DNA from: Denitromonas iodatirespirans
GTDB lineage: Bacteria > Pseudomonadota > Gammaproteobacteria > Burkholderiales > Rhodocyclaceae
Length of the DNA stretch: 64,000 nt
Direction: 5' to 3'
NCBI RefSeq assembly: GCF_018524365.1
Contig: NZ_JAEKFT010000003.1
Span: forward strand, 206,772 to 270,771
Shown here: positions 50,510 through 64,000 of the stretch, one piece after another
How the letters are laid out: every line of letters starts with the position of its first letter
Position numbering within the stretch: position 1 is the stretch's first letter
Made by a program: the position numbers and the translations under genes
The notes under the pieces: model-generated
Told to the model about the DNA's origin: nothing
What the model saw: the letters and a program-made list of their open reading frames with translations, nothing else
Database searches by the model: none

Positions 50510-50943
50510 TCGCCCTCATTCAGCGGGTCACGCAGGCCCGGGTGGAGGTGGCCGGTGAATGTGTGGGCCGGATTGATGCCGGCCTCTTGGCGCTGATTGC
50601 CGTCGAGCCCGCCGATACGCTACGCAACGCGCAGCGCATGGTCGAGCGGCTGCTCGGCTACCGTGTGTTTCAGGACGCCGACGACCGGATGAACCTGTCG
50701 CTGCGCGACGTGGCCGGCGGCCTGTTGCTGGTGCCGCAATTCACCCTCGCCGCCGACACCCGCAAGGGCACCCGGCCGGGCTTCAGCACCGCGGCGCCGC
50801 CTGAACAGGCCGAAGCGCTGTTCAACGTGGTACTGGCCGACGCCCGGCGACAGCACGGCGTGGTCGAAAGCGGCCGCTTCGGCGCCGAAATGTATGTCAG
50901 CCTGACCAACCACGGACCGGTCACCTTTCGTCTGGACGCTTGA
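50506..50943 (+). CDS. dtd: D-aminoacyl-tRNA deacylase
   Basis: A 145-aa enzyme that removes D-amino acids from tRNA. The start is IALIQRVTQARVEVAGECVG. The family motif normally written SQFTL reads PQFTLAADTRKGTRPGF here, and the second motif SLTNHGPVTF is intact. It uses GTG, overlapping the preceding stop (GTGA). It is of normal length. Confidence 0.95.
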   Translation: MIALIQRVTQARVEVAGECVGRIDAGLLALIAVEPADTLRNAQRMVERLLGYRVFQDADDRMNLSLRDVAGGLLLVPQFTLAADTRKGTRPGFSTAAPPEQAEALFNVVLADARRQHGVVESGRFGAEMYVSLTNHGPVTFRLDA

Positions 50944-50988
50944 GGCGGCTTGCTCTAAGCTGGTGCCACCCGATTGCCCGGAGATGGC

Positions 50989-51510
50989 ATGAATCGTCCG
51001 GTTCTGCTGGCTACCTTCACCCTGACCGCCGTGCTGAGCGCGTGCTCCACCGTCACGGCACCTCCGCCCTCGGCCGGCACATCCACGGCACCACGCTCGA
51101 CCCCCTTCGTTGAACTGCCCCGCCCTGGCGACGGCGAGCAGATCGTCATGTTCGCCTATGGTTTGCTCGGGACCGGTTATCGCTTCGGTGGTCGCAACCC
51201 GGAGGCCGGGCTCGACTGCAGCGGCATGGTCAGCTACGTGGTCGAACAGGTCACCGGCATTCGCCTGCCGCACAATGCAGCTCAGATCGCGCAGCAGACG
51301 CGGGCCATCGACAGTGACGCACTCAAGCCCGGCGATCTGGTCTTCTTCAACACCATGAAGCGCCCCTACTCCCACATGGGCATCTACCTGGGCGACGGCA
51401 AGTTCATCCATGCCCCGAGTAGCAAGGGCGTGGTTCGTGTCGAGCGCATGGACAACCGCTATTTCGCGCAACGCTTCGATGGTGCGCGCACGCTGCTTTC
51501 GGACGGATAA
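50989..51510 (+). CDS. NlpC/P60-family lipoprotein peptidase (C40)
   Basis: A 173-aa envelope enzyme that cuts peptidoglycan cross-peptides. It is a lipoprotein: VLLATFTLTAVLSACS with lipobox LSAC. The catalytic triad is visible as Cys in GLDCSGMVSYV, His in SHMGIYLGDGKF and His in FIHAPSSKGV. It is of typical Spr/NlpC length and a single gene with its own ribosome site. Confidence 0.93.
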   Translation: MNRPVLLATFTLTAVLSACSTVTAPPPSAGTSTAPRSTPFVELPRPGDGEQIVMFAYGLLGTGYRFGGRNPEAGLDCSGMVSYVVEQVTGIRLPHNAAQIAQQTRAIDSDALKPGDLVFFNTMKRPYSHMGIYLGDGKFIHAPSSKGVVRVERMDNRYFAQRFDGARTLLSDG

Positions 51511-51534
51511 CACCACGCAAAAGAGGAGATAGCC

Positions 51535-51966
51535 ATGTCACAACGCTGCATTCGGGACGTCATTGCTGGCGGGCAACTGGTGACCGCATCCAAGGAGACC
51601 ACGGTCGTCGACGCGGCTCGGGCCATGACCAAGGCGCATGTCGGCGCCATTCTGGTCGTCGAGGGTGGCGCCTTGGCCGGCATCTTCACCGAGCGGGACG
51701 CGCTTCAGCGTGTGCTGGCCAAAGGGGTCGATCCGGCGGTCACGCCCTTGTCGCAAGTGATGACGGCCAAACCGGTGACGGTCGGCCCCGACCTGCCGCT
51801 GGGTCATGCCCTGCACCTGATGTACGAAGGCGGATTCCGGCATGTGCCGGTGGTCGACCAGGGAAAGCCGGTGGGCATGGTGTCGGCCCGCGACGCGCTG
51901 GGCGACGAGCAGAGCAACTTCGAGCGCGAGCTGCTGCTGCGCGAAGACATCAACCAGATTCTTTGA
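51535..51966 (+). CDS. CBS-domain pair protein
   Basis: A 143-aa cytoplasmic protein of two CBS motifs: VDAARAMTKAHVGAILVVEG with GIFTERD, and GHALHLMYEGGFRHVPVVDQ with GMVSARD. CBS pairs bind adenine nucleotides and act as energy sensors; the partner is not shown. AGAGGAG precedes the ATG. The C-terminus (ERELLLREDINQIL) is a short helix. Confidence 0.9.
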   Translation: MSQRCIRDVIAGGQLVTASKETTVVDAARAMTKAHVGAILVVEGGALAGIFTERDALQRVLAKGVDPAVTPLSQVMTAKPVTVGPDLPLGHALHLMYEGGFRHVPVVDQGKPVGMVSARDALGDEQSNFERELLLREDINQIL

Positions 51967-51978
51967 GCCGGGACGGGC

Positions 51979-52254
51979 TCAGCGCTTCTGCGGGACCTGA
52001 ACGAAGATCTCGTCCGGTTTGGTCAAGCCGAGCTCGAAGCGTGCCCGCTCCTCGATGGCCTCGGTGCCGGTCTTGAGATCGCGGATTTCCGCATCCAGAC
52101 CGGCATTGCGCTGTTCGAGCTTGCGATTGAGCGCCTGCTGCTCGACCAGTTGGCGTTCGGCCTCCCAAGCACGAAACCACCCGCCTTTGCCGAACCACAG
52201 GGGGTATTGCAGTGCCAACACCAGCAGGAGCAACAACAAGACGGGCCAGCGCAT
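51979..52254 (-). CDS. ftsB: Cell division protein FtsB
   Basis: A 91-aa bitopic inner-membrane protein of the divisome (FtsQBL complex). It has one N-terminal helix (WPVLLLLLLVLALQYPLWFG), then GKGGWFRAWEAERQ and a leucine-zipper-like coiled coil (NRKLEQRNAGLDAEIRDLKT), ending ARFELGLTKPDEIFVQV, all diagnostic. It lies downstream of eno on the same strand, the usual arrangement. Confidence 0.95.
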   Translation of the reverse strand: MRWPVLLLLLLVLALQYPLWFGKGGWFRAWEAERQLVEQQALNRKLEQRNAGLDAEIRDLKTGTEAIEERARFELGLTKPDEIFVQVPQKR

Positions 52255-52339
52255 GAGTTGAGTGGGGCCGGTCGCATGACCGGCCCGATCCATCCTGAAT
52301 TACCGCTGGCGCAGCCAGTGGCGGGATGGCGTCACCGGT

Positions 52340-53659
<1,320 letters not shown>

Positions 53660-53677
53660 TCAATGGATGTTCTTGGG

Positions 53678-56276
<2,599 letters not shown>

Positions 56277-56827
56277 TCAGCGGATGAAGTTGCGGCTGAT
56301 CGTCCGGAAAACGTCGGTACCGGCGCGCTCCAGCCACTCGAAGGCGACCATCTCGCGCGACACGATCTGGATGCCGTGTGCGCGCATGCGGTCGAGTGCC
56401 AGCCGCTTGTCGCGCGGCTGACGCGAGCCGACGCCCTCCTCCACCACGAACACCGATTTGCCACTGGCCGCGAGCTCCAGCACCGTCTGCAGCACGCACA
56501 CATGGGCTTCGCCGCCGCACACTACCACCTGTGGCCGCTCGGTCACGGCGGTGTCGGCCAGGCGCGACTCGGCAAGACTCGAAAAGCAGATCTTCTCCAC
56601 CCGCTGCGCACCGTCGGCCTCGGCCAGTATCGGCGCGGCGGTCGGGCCGAGGCCGCGCGGATACTGCTCGGTGATGACCGTCGGCACGCCGAGCTGACGC
56701 GCGATCCGCATCAGCCAAAGCGTGTGCTCGATGATCGAGGCGCCCTGGTCGACCACCGGCAACAGGCGCTCCTGCAGGTCGATGACCAGCAAGGTCGAGG
56801 TGGTGGCGCGAACGCAGGGCGACGGGG

Positions 56828-56831
<4 letters not shown>
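56277..56831 (-). CDS. Isochorismatase-family cysteine hydrolase
   Basis: A 184-aa alpha/beta hydrolase with the triad Asp18 (LLVIDLQE), Lys80 (RVEKICFSS) and Cys112 ([11 protein letters not shown]). Family members hydrolyse amides or act on nicotinamide-like and isochorismate-like substrates; the actual substrate is not indicated. It is encoded after acetoacetyl-CoA synthetase with a four-base overlap, so the two are co-translated. Confidence 0.92.
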
Positions 56832-58798
<1,967 letters not shown>

Positions 58799-58840
58799 GG
58801 CTGTCTCTCCTGTGTTTATATTTAATTTGTTAGATTGTAG

Positions 58841-59251
58841 TTAATTTTCAACCCGCTTTCGTAGCGCCTCAGGCAAGGGCACCGATTTTCCGCTCGCGTG
58901 GTTCATCCACACAACCTTGGCGCTGCCCTCCGCGTAGATCCGGTCATCGCCTTCCACGCCGATCTCATACCAGTTCATCACACTGCTCCGACCCGGCGCG
59001 CCCGCGTAAGCCCGAACGATCACGGTGGCCGGATAGGTCACCGGAATCAGGAAGGTGCACGCGGCGTTGATGATGACCGGCCCCTCGTCCTCGTCGATCG
59101 ACACCATGTAGCCGCCCTGTTCCAGCCATTCCACCCGCGCCTGTTCGCAGTAGCGGAAGTAGATGGTGTTGTTCACATGTGCATAGGCATCCATGTCGCC
59201 CCAACGGACGGGGATTCGCGTGGTGTGCAGCAATACGCGTCGTTCTGTCAT
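58841..59251 (-). CDS. Acyl-CoA thioesterase, 4-hydroxybenzoyl-CoA thioesterase (hotdog) family
   Basis: A 136-aa hotdog-fold thioesterase. The active-site Asp is in RWGDMDAYAHVNNTIYFRYC, followed by EQARVEWLEQGGYMV. It is of the YbgC/FcbC type and hydrolyses short-chain or aromatic acyl-CoAs. It lies upstream of the acetoacetyl-CoA synthetase gene; the 42-base gap between them is strongly A+T-rich. It is divergent from the ETF-QO gene across a symmetric operator-like site. Confidence 0.92.
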   Translation of the reverse strand: MTERRVLLHTTRIPVRWGDMDAYAHVNNTIYFRYCEQARVEWLEQGGYMVSIDEDEGPVIINAACTFLIPVTYPATVIVRAYAGAPGRSSVMNWYEIGVEGDDRIYAEGSAKVVWMNHASGKSVPLPEALRKRVEN

Positions 59252-59298
59252 GAAGCGTCTCCGGAAGGTACTCTTCTCATTTGATCGATGTATGGAGT

Positions 59299-59318
59299 AA
59301 CATACGGCAGCGTATGTT
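59299..59318. promoter_or_regulatory. Perfect inverted repeat between thioesterase and ETF-QO genes (operator candidate)
   Basis: AACATACG-GCAG-CGTATGTT is a 20-base dyad with two 8-base arms. It lies in the 156-base divergent gap between the thioesterase/acetoacetyl-CoA synthetase block and the ETF-QO gene. The size and symmetry are those of a TetR-family operator; regulators of fatty-acid and branched-chain catabolism in betaproteobacteria are plausible binders. Confidence 0.5.
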
Positions 59319-59407
59319 TCCTGTACAGGGATTCTGCTGGAAATCCGCGCCGATGCCTACCGCCTCGGCATGAATCACACAATGACGCACCGCATAAGGA
59401 GAACGCA

Positions 59408-61045
59408 ATGGAACGTGAATCCATGGAGTTCGACATTCTCGTCGTCGGCGGCGGGCCGGCCGGTTTGTCGGCTGCCATCCGCCTCAAGCAACTGGCCGCC
59501 GAGGCGGGAAGAGACGTGTCCGTCTGCCTGATCGAAAAGGCTGCTGAAATCGGTGCCCATATTCTGTCCGGTGCTGTGCTCGATCCCCGGGCCCTGAACG
59601 AGCTGCTGCCCGACTGGAAAGCCCAGGGCGCGCCAATCACCACCGAAGTGACCGAAGATCGCTTCATGATGCTCAGCGAGTCGGGCGCCCGCAAGCTGCC
59701 CAATGCCTTGCTGCCGGACTGTTTCCTCAACCACGGCAACTACATCGTGCGCCTGGGCAATGTCGTCAAATGGCTCGGCGAGCAGGCCGAGGCGCTTGGC
59801 GTCGAGGTGTATCCGGGCTTTGCCGGTGCCGACGTCCTGTATGACGACGATGGTGCGGTCAAAGGCGTGGTGACCGGCGACATGGGCGTGGGCCGCGACG
59901 GCGAACCGGGCCCCAACTACCAGCCGGGCATGGAACTGCATGCCAAGTACACCTTCTTCGCCGAGGGCGCACGCGGCCATCTGGGCAAGACGCTTGAAGC
60001 GCGCTTCAAGCTGCGCGAGCACAGCGATCCGCAGACCTATGGCATCGGCATCAAGGAGCTGTGGGAGATCGATCCGGCCAAGCACCAGCCGGGACTGGTG
60101 GTGCACACCGCCGGCTGGCCGCTGGATTCGGCCACCTATGGTGGCTCGTTCATGTACCACCTGGAAGACAATCTGGTGGCCATCGGCTTTGTCGTCGGCC
60201 TGAACTACAGCAACCCCTACCTCTCTCCCTACGAGGAGTTCCAGCGCTACAAGCTGCATCCGAACGTGCGCGGCTTCCTCGAGGGCGGCAAGCGCCTCTC
60301 CTACGGCGCCCGGGCGATCGCGGCCGGCGGCCTGCAGTCGCTGCCCGAGCTGGTGTTCCCCGGCGGCGCCCTGATCGGTTGCGACGCCGGCTTCCTCAAT
60401 GCGGCACGCATCAAGGGCACGCACAGCGCGATCAAGTCCGGCATGCTGGCCGCCGAGGCGGCTTTCGAGGCGCTCTCCAACGAGCGCCAGCGCGACGTCC
60501 TGAGCGCTTACCCCGATGCCTTCCGCGACAGCTGGTTGCATCAGGAATTGCGCAAGACACGCAACTTCAAGGCCTACATGAGCAAGGGACTGTGGATGGG
60601 CTCCTTGCTGTTCGGCATCGACCAACGCCTGTTTGGCGGCAAGACGCCGTGGACGCTGCACAACACGGCCGACCACGGCAAGCTCAAGCCCGCCGCCGAG
60701 TGCACGCCCATCGAGTATCCGAAGCCCGATGGCGTACTGACCTTCGATCGCCTGTCCTCGGTGTTCCTATCGAACACCAACCACGAGGAAGAACAGCCCT
60801 GCCACCTGCAGCTGAAGAATCCGGCGGTGGCGATCGAGACCAACCTGGCGATCTACGACGCGCCCGAGCAGCGCTACTGTCCGGCCGGGGTGTATGAGAT
60901 CGTCCGCGAGGGCGATACGCCCCGTCTGCAGATCAACGCGCAGAACTGCGTGCACTGCAAGACCTGCGACATCAAGGACCCGACCCAGAACATCAACTGG
61001 GTGACGCCGCAAGGTGGCGAAGGGCCGATCTATCAGGGCATGTAA
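59408..61045 (+). CDS. Electron transfer flavoprotein-ubiquinone oxidoreductase (ETF-QO)
   Basis: A 545-aa membrane-associated flavoprotein that passes electrons from acyl-CoA dehydrogenases via ETF to ubiquinone. FAD site [40 protein letters not shown] is a family signature. The C-terminal [4Fe-4S] ligands are in [10 protein letters not shown] and [20 protein letters not shown] followed by [13 protein letters not shown]. The ribosome site AAGGAG precedes the ATG at 59408. It ends at a strong terminator. Confidence 0.97.
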   Translation: MERESMEFDILVVGGGPAGLSAAIRLKQLAAEAGRDVSVCLIEKAAEIGAHILSGAVLDPRALNELLPDWKAQGAPITTEVTEDRFMMLSESGARKLPNALLPDCFLNHGNYIVRLGNVVKWLGEQAEALGVEVYPGFAGADVLYDDDGAVKGVVTGDMGVGRDGEPGPNYQPGMELHAKYTFFAEGARGHLGKTLEARFKLREHSDPQTYGIGIKELWEIDPAKHQPGLVVHTAGWPLDSATYGGSFMYHLEDNLVAIGFVVGLNYSNPYLSPYEEFQRYKLHPNVRGFLEGGKRLSYGARAIAAGGLQSLPELVFPGGALIGCDAGFLNAARIKGTHSAIKSGMLAAEAAFEALSNERQRDVLSAYPDAFRDSWLHQELRKTRNFKAYMSKGLWMGSLLFGIDQRLFGGKTPWTLHNTADHGKLKPAAECTPIEYPKPDGVLTFDRLSSVFLSNTNHEEEQPCHLQLKNPAVAIETNLAIYDAPEQRYCPAGVYEIVREGDTPRLQINAQNCVHCKTCDIKDPTQNINWVTPQGGEGPIYQGM

Positions 61046-61064
61046 GAAGCCAGGCATGGCAGTA

Positions 61065-61094
61065 AAAAAGGGCGCCCCAGTGGGCGCCCTTTTT
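61065..61094. terminator. Bidirectional terminator between ETF-QO and the TRAP permease
   Basis: AAAAAGGGCGCCC, a CAGT loop, then GGGCGCCCTTTTT. It works for both converging transcripts. Confidence 0.92.
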
Positions 61095-61113
61095 ACATCG
61101 CGACAGCCCGACG

Positions 61114-63729
61114 TCAGGCTGGCGCCACACCGGTATGCGGGTCGACGAGCTTCGCACGACGGCGCTGGATCAAGATGATCAGGCCAAGCACGATGAACGC
61201 CGGCAGGAAGATCCATTCCTTGGCGGGACGTTCGTTCGGGATTTCGACGGACGTGATATTGAACCCCTGCTCGATTCCCAGCCGCTCGGCCTGAGAGCCG
61301 AAATCGACGCCGATCACCTGGATGTTCTCGCCCAGGGCCATCACTTTCACCCCGGCCGCCGCCAGCCGTGCCTTGGCGTCTTCCGCCTTCGGCCCGAGCG
61401 GCAGCAAGACCCCTTTCTTGACCTCGTTGCCATCGATGTTCAGCCCTTCGATGAAGATCCGCAGCCGATCGTTGTCCGGCACGTTGTTCACCGCCTCGAT
61501 GGCCTCGTTGCCGTGCAGGGCCTGGTACGGCGGGAACATCTCGTCCATGAAGAAGCCCGGACGGAACAGGATGAAGGTCAGCACCATCAACACCGCCGAC
61601 TCCCAGTACTTGCAGCGGGTCATGAACCAGCCTTGGGTGGCTGCGGCAAAGATCAGGCTGGCCACCGTGGCGCTGAACAGCGTCAGGACAAGATGGAGCG
61701 GCCCCTCGATGTCGATCAGCAGCAACTGGGTGTTGAAGATGAACATGAAGGGCAGCACAGCGGTGCGGATCGAGTAAGTGAAGGCGGTGATACCGGTCCG
61801 GATCGGATCGGTCAGCGCGATACCCGCCGCCGCATAGGAGGCCAGGCCGACCGGAGGGGTGACGTCGGCCATCAGGCCGAAATAGAACACGAACAGATGC
61901 ACCGCGATGAGTGGCACCAGCAGGCCGTTCTGGGCGCCCACCTCGACGATCACCGGCGCCATCAAGGTGGACACGATGATGTAGTTCGCCGTGGTTGGCA
62001 GGCCCATGCCGAGAATCAGGCAGATGAAGGCCACCAGGAACAACATGATCACGATATTGCCGCCCGACAGCGTCTCGACCAGTTCGGTCATTACCAGGCC
62101 GACGCCGGTCAGCGTCACGGTGCCGACGATGATGCCGGCCGCCGCGGTGGCGATGCCGATGCCGATCATGTTGCGTGCGCCGGTCACCAGGCCGTCGAGC
62201 AGATCCTGCATGCCGCGACGGAATTCCACGCCCGGACTGCTCTGCTGCCGGAAGTAGGCCGTGATCGGCCGCTGCGTGACCAGGATGAAGCACAGGAACA
62301 CCGTCGCCCAGAAGGCCGACAAGGCCGGCGAGAGTTGCTCGACCATCAGGTTCCAGATCAGCGCGACCACCGGCAGCAGATAGTGCAAGCCGGACTTCAG
62401 CGTCGGCCCCACATCCGGCAGGCTCTCGATCGGGTCGTTCGGATCGTCCATGTGCAGCTCGGGATAGTGCGCGGCCAGTTTGAGCAGCGCGATATACGCG
62501 ATGGCCATCAGGATCGAGATGATGACGATCGATCCGCCCGGGGCAACCGCCTTGATCCACCCAAGGCCCCAATAGACGATCCCCGCCAGAATGATCAGTC
62601 CCGAAACGGTCATGACGAAATTGGTCAGACTTTGCTGCCAGGGCTTGGGATTCTCGCGCGGAATCCCTTGCAGGTTCGCCTTCATCGCCTCGAGGTGCAC
62701 GATGTAGAACAGCGCGATGTATGAAATCAGCGCCGGCACGATGGCGTGCTTGAGCACCTGCACATAGGGGATGCCGACATACTCGACCATCAGGAAGGCC
62801 GCCGCGCCCATCACCGGCGGCATGATCTGGCCATTGACCGACCCCGCTACCTCGACCGCAGCAGCCTTGTCGGCCCGGTAACCGATGCGCTTCATCAGCG
62901 GGATGGTGAAGGTGCCGGTCGTCACCACGTTGGCGATCGACGAGCCGGAGATGACCCCGGTCGCCGCCGAGGCCACCACCGCGGCCTTGGCCGGTCCGCC
63001 GCGCAGATGGCCGAGCAGGCCGACCGCGCTCTTGATGAAGTAGTTGCCCGCCCCTGCCGTCTCCAGCAAGGCGCCGAACAGCACGAACAAGAAGATGAAG
63101 CCCGACGACACGCCGAGCGCCACGCCGAACACGCCCTCGGTGGTCAGCCACAGGTGGCTCATGCCCTTGGCCAGCGATGCCCCCTTGTGGGCGATCATGT
63201 CTGGCATGTGGGGGCCGGCGAAAATATAGGTGATGAAGACGATGGCCAGAATCACCATCGGCAGGCCCAGTGCCCGCCGGGCCGCTTCGAGCAGCAGCAC
63301 CATGCCGGCGACCGCGACGATCAGATCGACGTCGGTCGGGCTGCCCGGCCGCTCGGCCAGCTGCGCGTAGAAGAGGAACAGATAGGCAGCGCAGAAGGCG
63401 CCGACGCCCGCCAGCACCCAATCCACGGCGGGTATGTATTCGCGCGGCGAGCGCTTGAAGGCCGGATAGGCCATGAAGGCCAGGAACACCGAGAAGGCCA
63501 AGTGGATCGCCCGGGATTCGGTGTCGTTGAACACGAAGATGCCGAAGGTGAAGGGCAGCGGCGAAGCAATCCAAATCTGGAACAGCGACCACGCCAGCGC
63601 GATCAACATCATGGCCTTGGCGACCATGCCGACGGGCTTGCGGCCGCCGGTATCGGCTTCGGCAACGATCTGCTTGAGTTCTTCTTCGCTAAGCTGATGA
63701 TGCTCTTTCGATTTTTTGACGCCAGCCAT
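61114..63729 (-). CDS. TRAP transporter permease, fused small and large membrane subunits (TAXI type)
   Basis: An 871-aa polytopic protein that imports an organic anion with Na+. The N-terminal about 180 residues are the 4-helix DctQ-like part. The rest is the 12-helix DctM-like part with motifs MPDMIAHKGASLAKGMSHLW, GVISGSSIANVVTTGTFTIP and GQIMPPVMGAAAFLMVEYVG, typical of 4TM/12TM fusions. The C-terminal about 180 residues (after LTFILFRPGFFMDEMFPPYQ) form the DUF3394-like extension. The TAXI binding protein is encoded just upstream. The substrate is not indicated. Confidence 0.95.
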   Translation of the reverse strand: MAGVKKSKEHHQLSEEELKQIVAEADTGGRKPVGMVAKAMMLIALAWSLFQIWIASPLPFTFGIFVFNDTESRAIHLAFSVFLAFMAYPAFKRSPREYIPAVDWVLAGVGAFCAAYLFLFYAQLAERPGSPTDVDLIVAVAGMVLLLEAARRALGLPMVILAIVFITYIFAGPHMPDMIAHKGASLAKGMSHLWLTTEGVFGVALGVSSGFIFLFVLFGALLETAGAGNYFIKSAVGLLGHLRGGPAKAAVVASAATGVISGSSIANVVTTGTFTIPLMKRIGYRADKAAAVEVAGSVNGQIMPPVMGAAAFLMVEYVGIPYVQVLKHAIVPALISYIALFYIVHLEAMKANLQGIPRENPKPWQQSLTNFVMTVSGLIILAGIVYWGLGWIKAVAPGGSIVIISILMAIAYIALLKLAAHYPELHMDDPNDPIESLPDVGPTLKSGLHYLLPVVALIWNLMVEQLSPALSAFWATVFLCFILVTQRPITAYFRQQSSPGVEFRRGMQDLLDGLVTGARNMIGIGIATAAAGIIVGTVTLTGVGLVMTELVETLSGGNIVIMLFLVAFICLILGMGLPTTANYIIVSTLMAPVIVEVGAQNGLLVPLIAVHLFVFYFGLMADVTPPVGLASYAAAGIALTDPIRTGITAFTYSIRTAVLPFMFIFNTQLLLIDIEGPLHLVLTLFSATVASLIFAAATQGWFMTRCKYWESAVLMVLTFILFRPGFFMDEMFPPYQALHGNEAIEAVNNVPDNDRLRIFIEGLNIDGNEVKKGVLLPLGPKAEDAKARLAAAGVKVMALGENIQVIGVDFGSQAERLGIEQGFNITSVEIPNERPAKEWIFLPAFIVLGLIILIQRRRAKLVDPHTGVAPA

Positions 63730-63839
63730 GAGCTTTTCTCCGTATGTTTTTTTGCGGTTGATCGGCTAAGCGCGAGCCCTTGTCGCACAAACGTTCGACT
63801 GAGTATACCGGCAGCTTGGGCCCGCTGCGGCGTCAATCA

Positions 63840-63866
63840 TGCAGGCCGGCCTTGCACCGGCCTGCA
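63840..63866. repeat. Perfect 10-bp hairpin between TAXI and TRAP permease genes
   Basis: TGCAGGCCGG (63840-63849) and CCGGCCTGCA (63857-63866) with a 7-base loop, just after the binding-protein stop. It probably protects the abundant binding-protein message and lowers read-through into the permease gene. There is no T-run. Confidence 0.6.
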
Positions 63867-63876
63867 TCGGGATTGC

Positions 63877-64000
63877 TTACATCCAGCCCTTTTCCTTGTA
63901 GTACTTCACCGCGCCCTCATGCAGCGGGGCCGACAGACCGTTCTTGATCATGTCTTCCTGCTTGAGGTTGGCGAAGGCCGGGTGCAGCTTCTTGAAGTCG
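63877..64000 (-). CDS. TAXI-family TRAP transporter solute-binding protein, C-terminal end
   Basis: Only the last 40 codons are in the window. They read [20 protein letters not shown], then [17 protein letters not shown] and TAA, which is the characteristic end of TAXI binding proteins. The protein would be periplasmic and deliver substrate to the fused permease encoded downstream. The gene continues beyond the right edge. Confidence 0.9.
   Translation of the reverse strand, partial: DFKKLHPAFANLKQEDMIKNGLSAPLHEGAVKYYKEKGWM

Noticed and set aside
50755..50800. Dtd motif PQFTL instead of SQFTL as a loss of function
   Set aside because: I recall proline at this position in other proteobacterial Dtd proteins, and the rest of the active-site region is intact, so it is not treated as unusual.
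61135..62724. 529-codon plus-strand open frame opposite the TRAP permease
   Set aside because: His/Gln/Asp/Arg-rich low-complexity shadow of a clear membrane-transporter gene.

Overview
The window is G+C-rich proteobacterial DNA. Its gene content (acetoacetyl-CoA synthetase, ETF:quinone oxidoreductase, a TAXI-type TRAP transporter, NAD-linked formate dehydrogenase, an ftsB/eno/kdsA/pyrG block, phhB) suggests a Betaproteobacterium, probably of the Azoarcus/Thauera/Aromatoleum kind (Rhodocyclales). That placement is inference from gene content and order, not from a marker gene.

Region 1 (1-4533, minus strand) is heavy-metal efflux cargo: an RND pump (cusA, cut by the left edge), its adaptor (cusB, with an N-terminal metal-binding motif and a C-terminal CusF-like domain), an outer-membrane factor, and a small Cys/His-rich exported protein.

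Region 2 (4534-9242) is an accessory block inside the mobile element. It contains a pair of opposed DnaA-box-like sites, a 300-aa ICE-associated protein, a small HTH regulator with an apparent frameshift, two coupled small ORFs, a muramidase-like protein fused to a T4SS-type two-helix tail, a secreted protein with a calcium-loop-like motif, and a membrane protein paired with an acyl-carrier-protein-like protein.

Region 3 (9243-30362, minus strand) is a nearly complete GI-type (MPF-G, PFGI-1/ICEclc-like) conjugation apparatus, tightly packed with many 4-base start/stop overlaps. In transcription order it runs pilL, a PilP-like membrane protein, the PFL_4693 family, a VirB1-type transglycosylase, traD, PFL_4697, RAQPRD, PFL_4701, the TIGR03745 pilin-like protein, PFL_4702, 4703, 4704, 4705, 4707, traC, an unknown, PFL_4711, a membrane protein, traG, a lipoprotein, a membrane protein, a DsbC-like thioredoxin, PFL_4709, PFL_4710 and PFL_4695. 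A small plus-strand membrane-protein gene (13044-13268) sits against the grain at the traG terminus.

Region 4 (30363-35805) is the regulatory, relaxase and stability end of the element. It holds an inverted-repeat-bounded structured element, several small ORFs ending in a clear terminator, a Phd/VapC-type toxin-antitoxin pair whose toxin has lost its first catalytic Asp, a MobH/TraI relaxase and one small ORF. No integrase or tRNA is visible before host-type genes begin near 35.8 kb, so the element is either integrated from the far left or its right end is eroded.

Region 5 (35806-64000) looks chromosomal: a two-subunit formate dehydrogenase with a fused NuoE-NuoF-type subunit, a macro-domain deacetylase, metY, phhB, a YhiN-type flavoprotein, gcvR-like, a MazG-like pyrophosphohydrolase, rlmJ, a gamma-carbonic anhydrase, a candidate small RNA, an EamA exporter, SIMPL, dtd, NlpC/P60 and CBS proteins, ftsB, eno, kdsA, pyrG, an isochorismatase-like hydrolase, acetoacetyl-CoA synthetase, a thioesterase, ETF-QO and a fused TRAP permease with the end of its TAXI binding protein. 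All family names come from reading translated sequence by eye; no database search was run.
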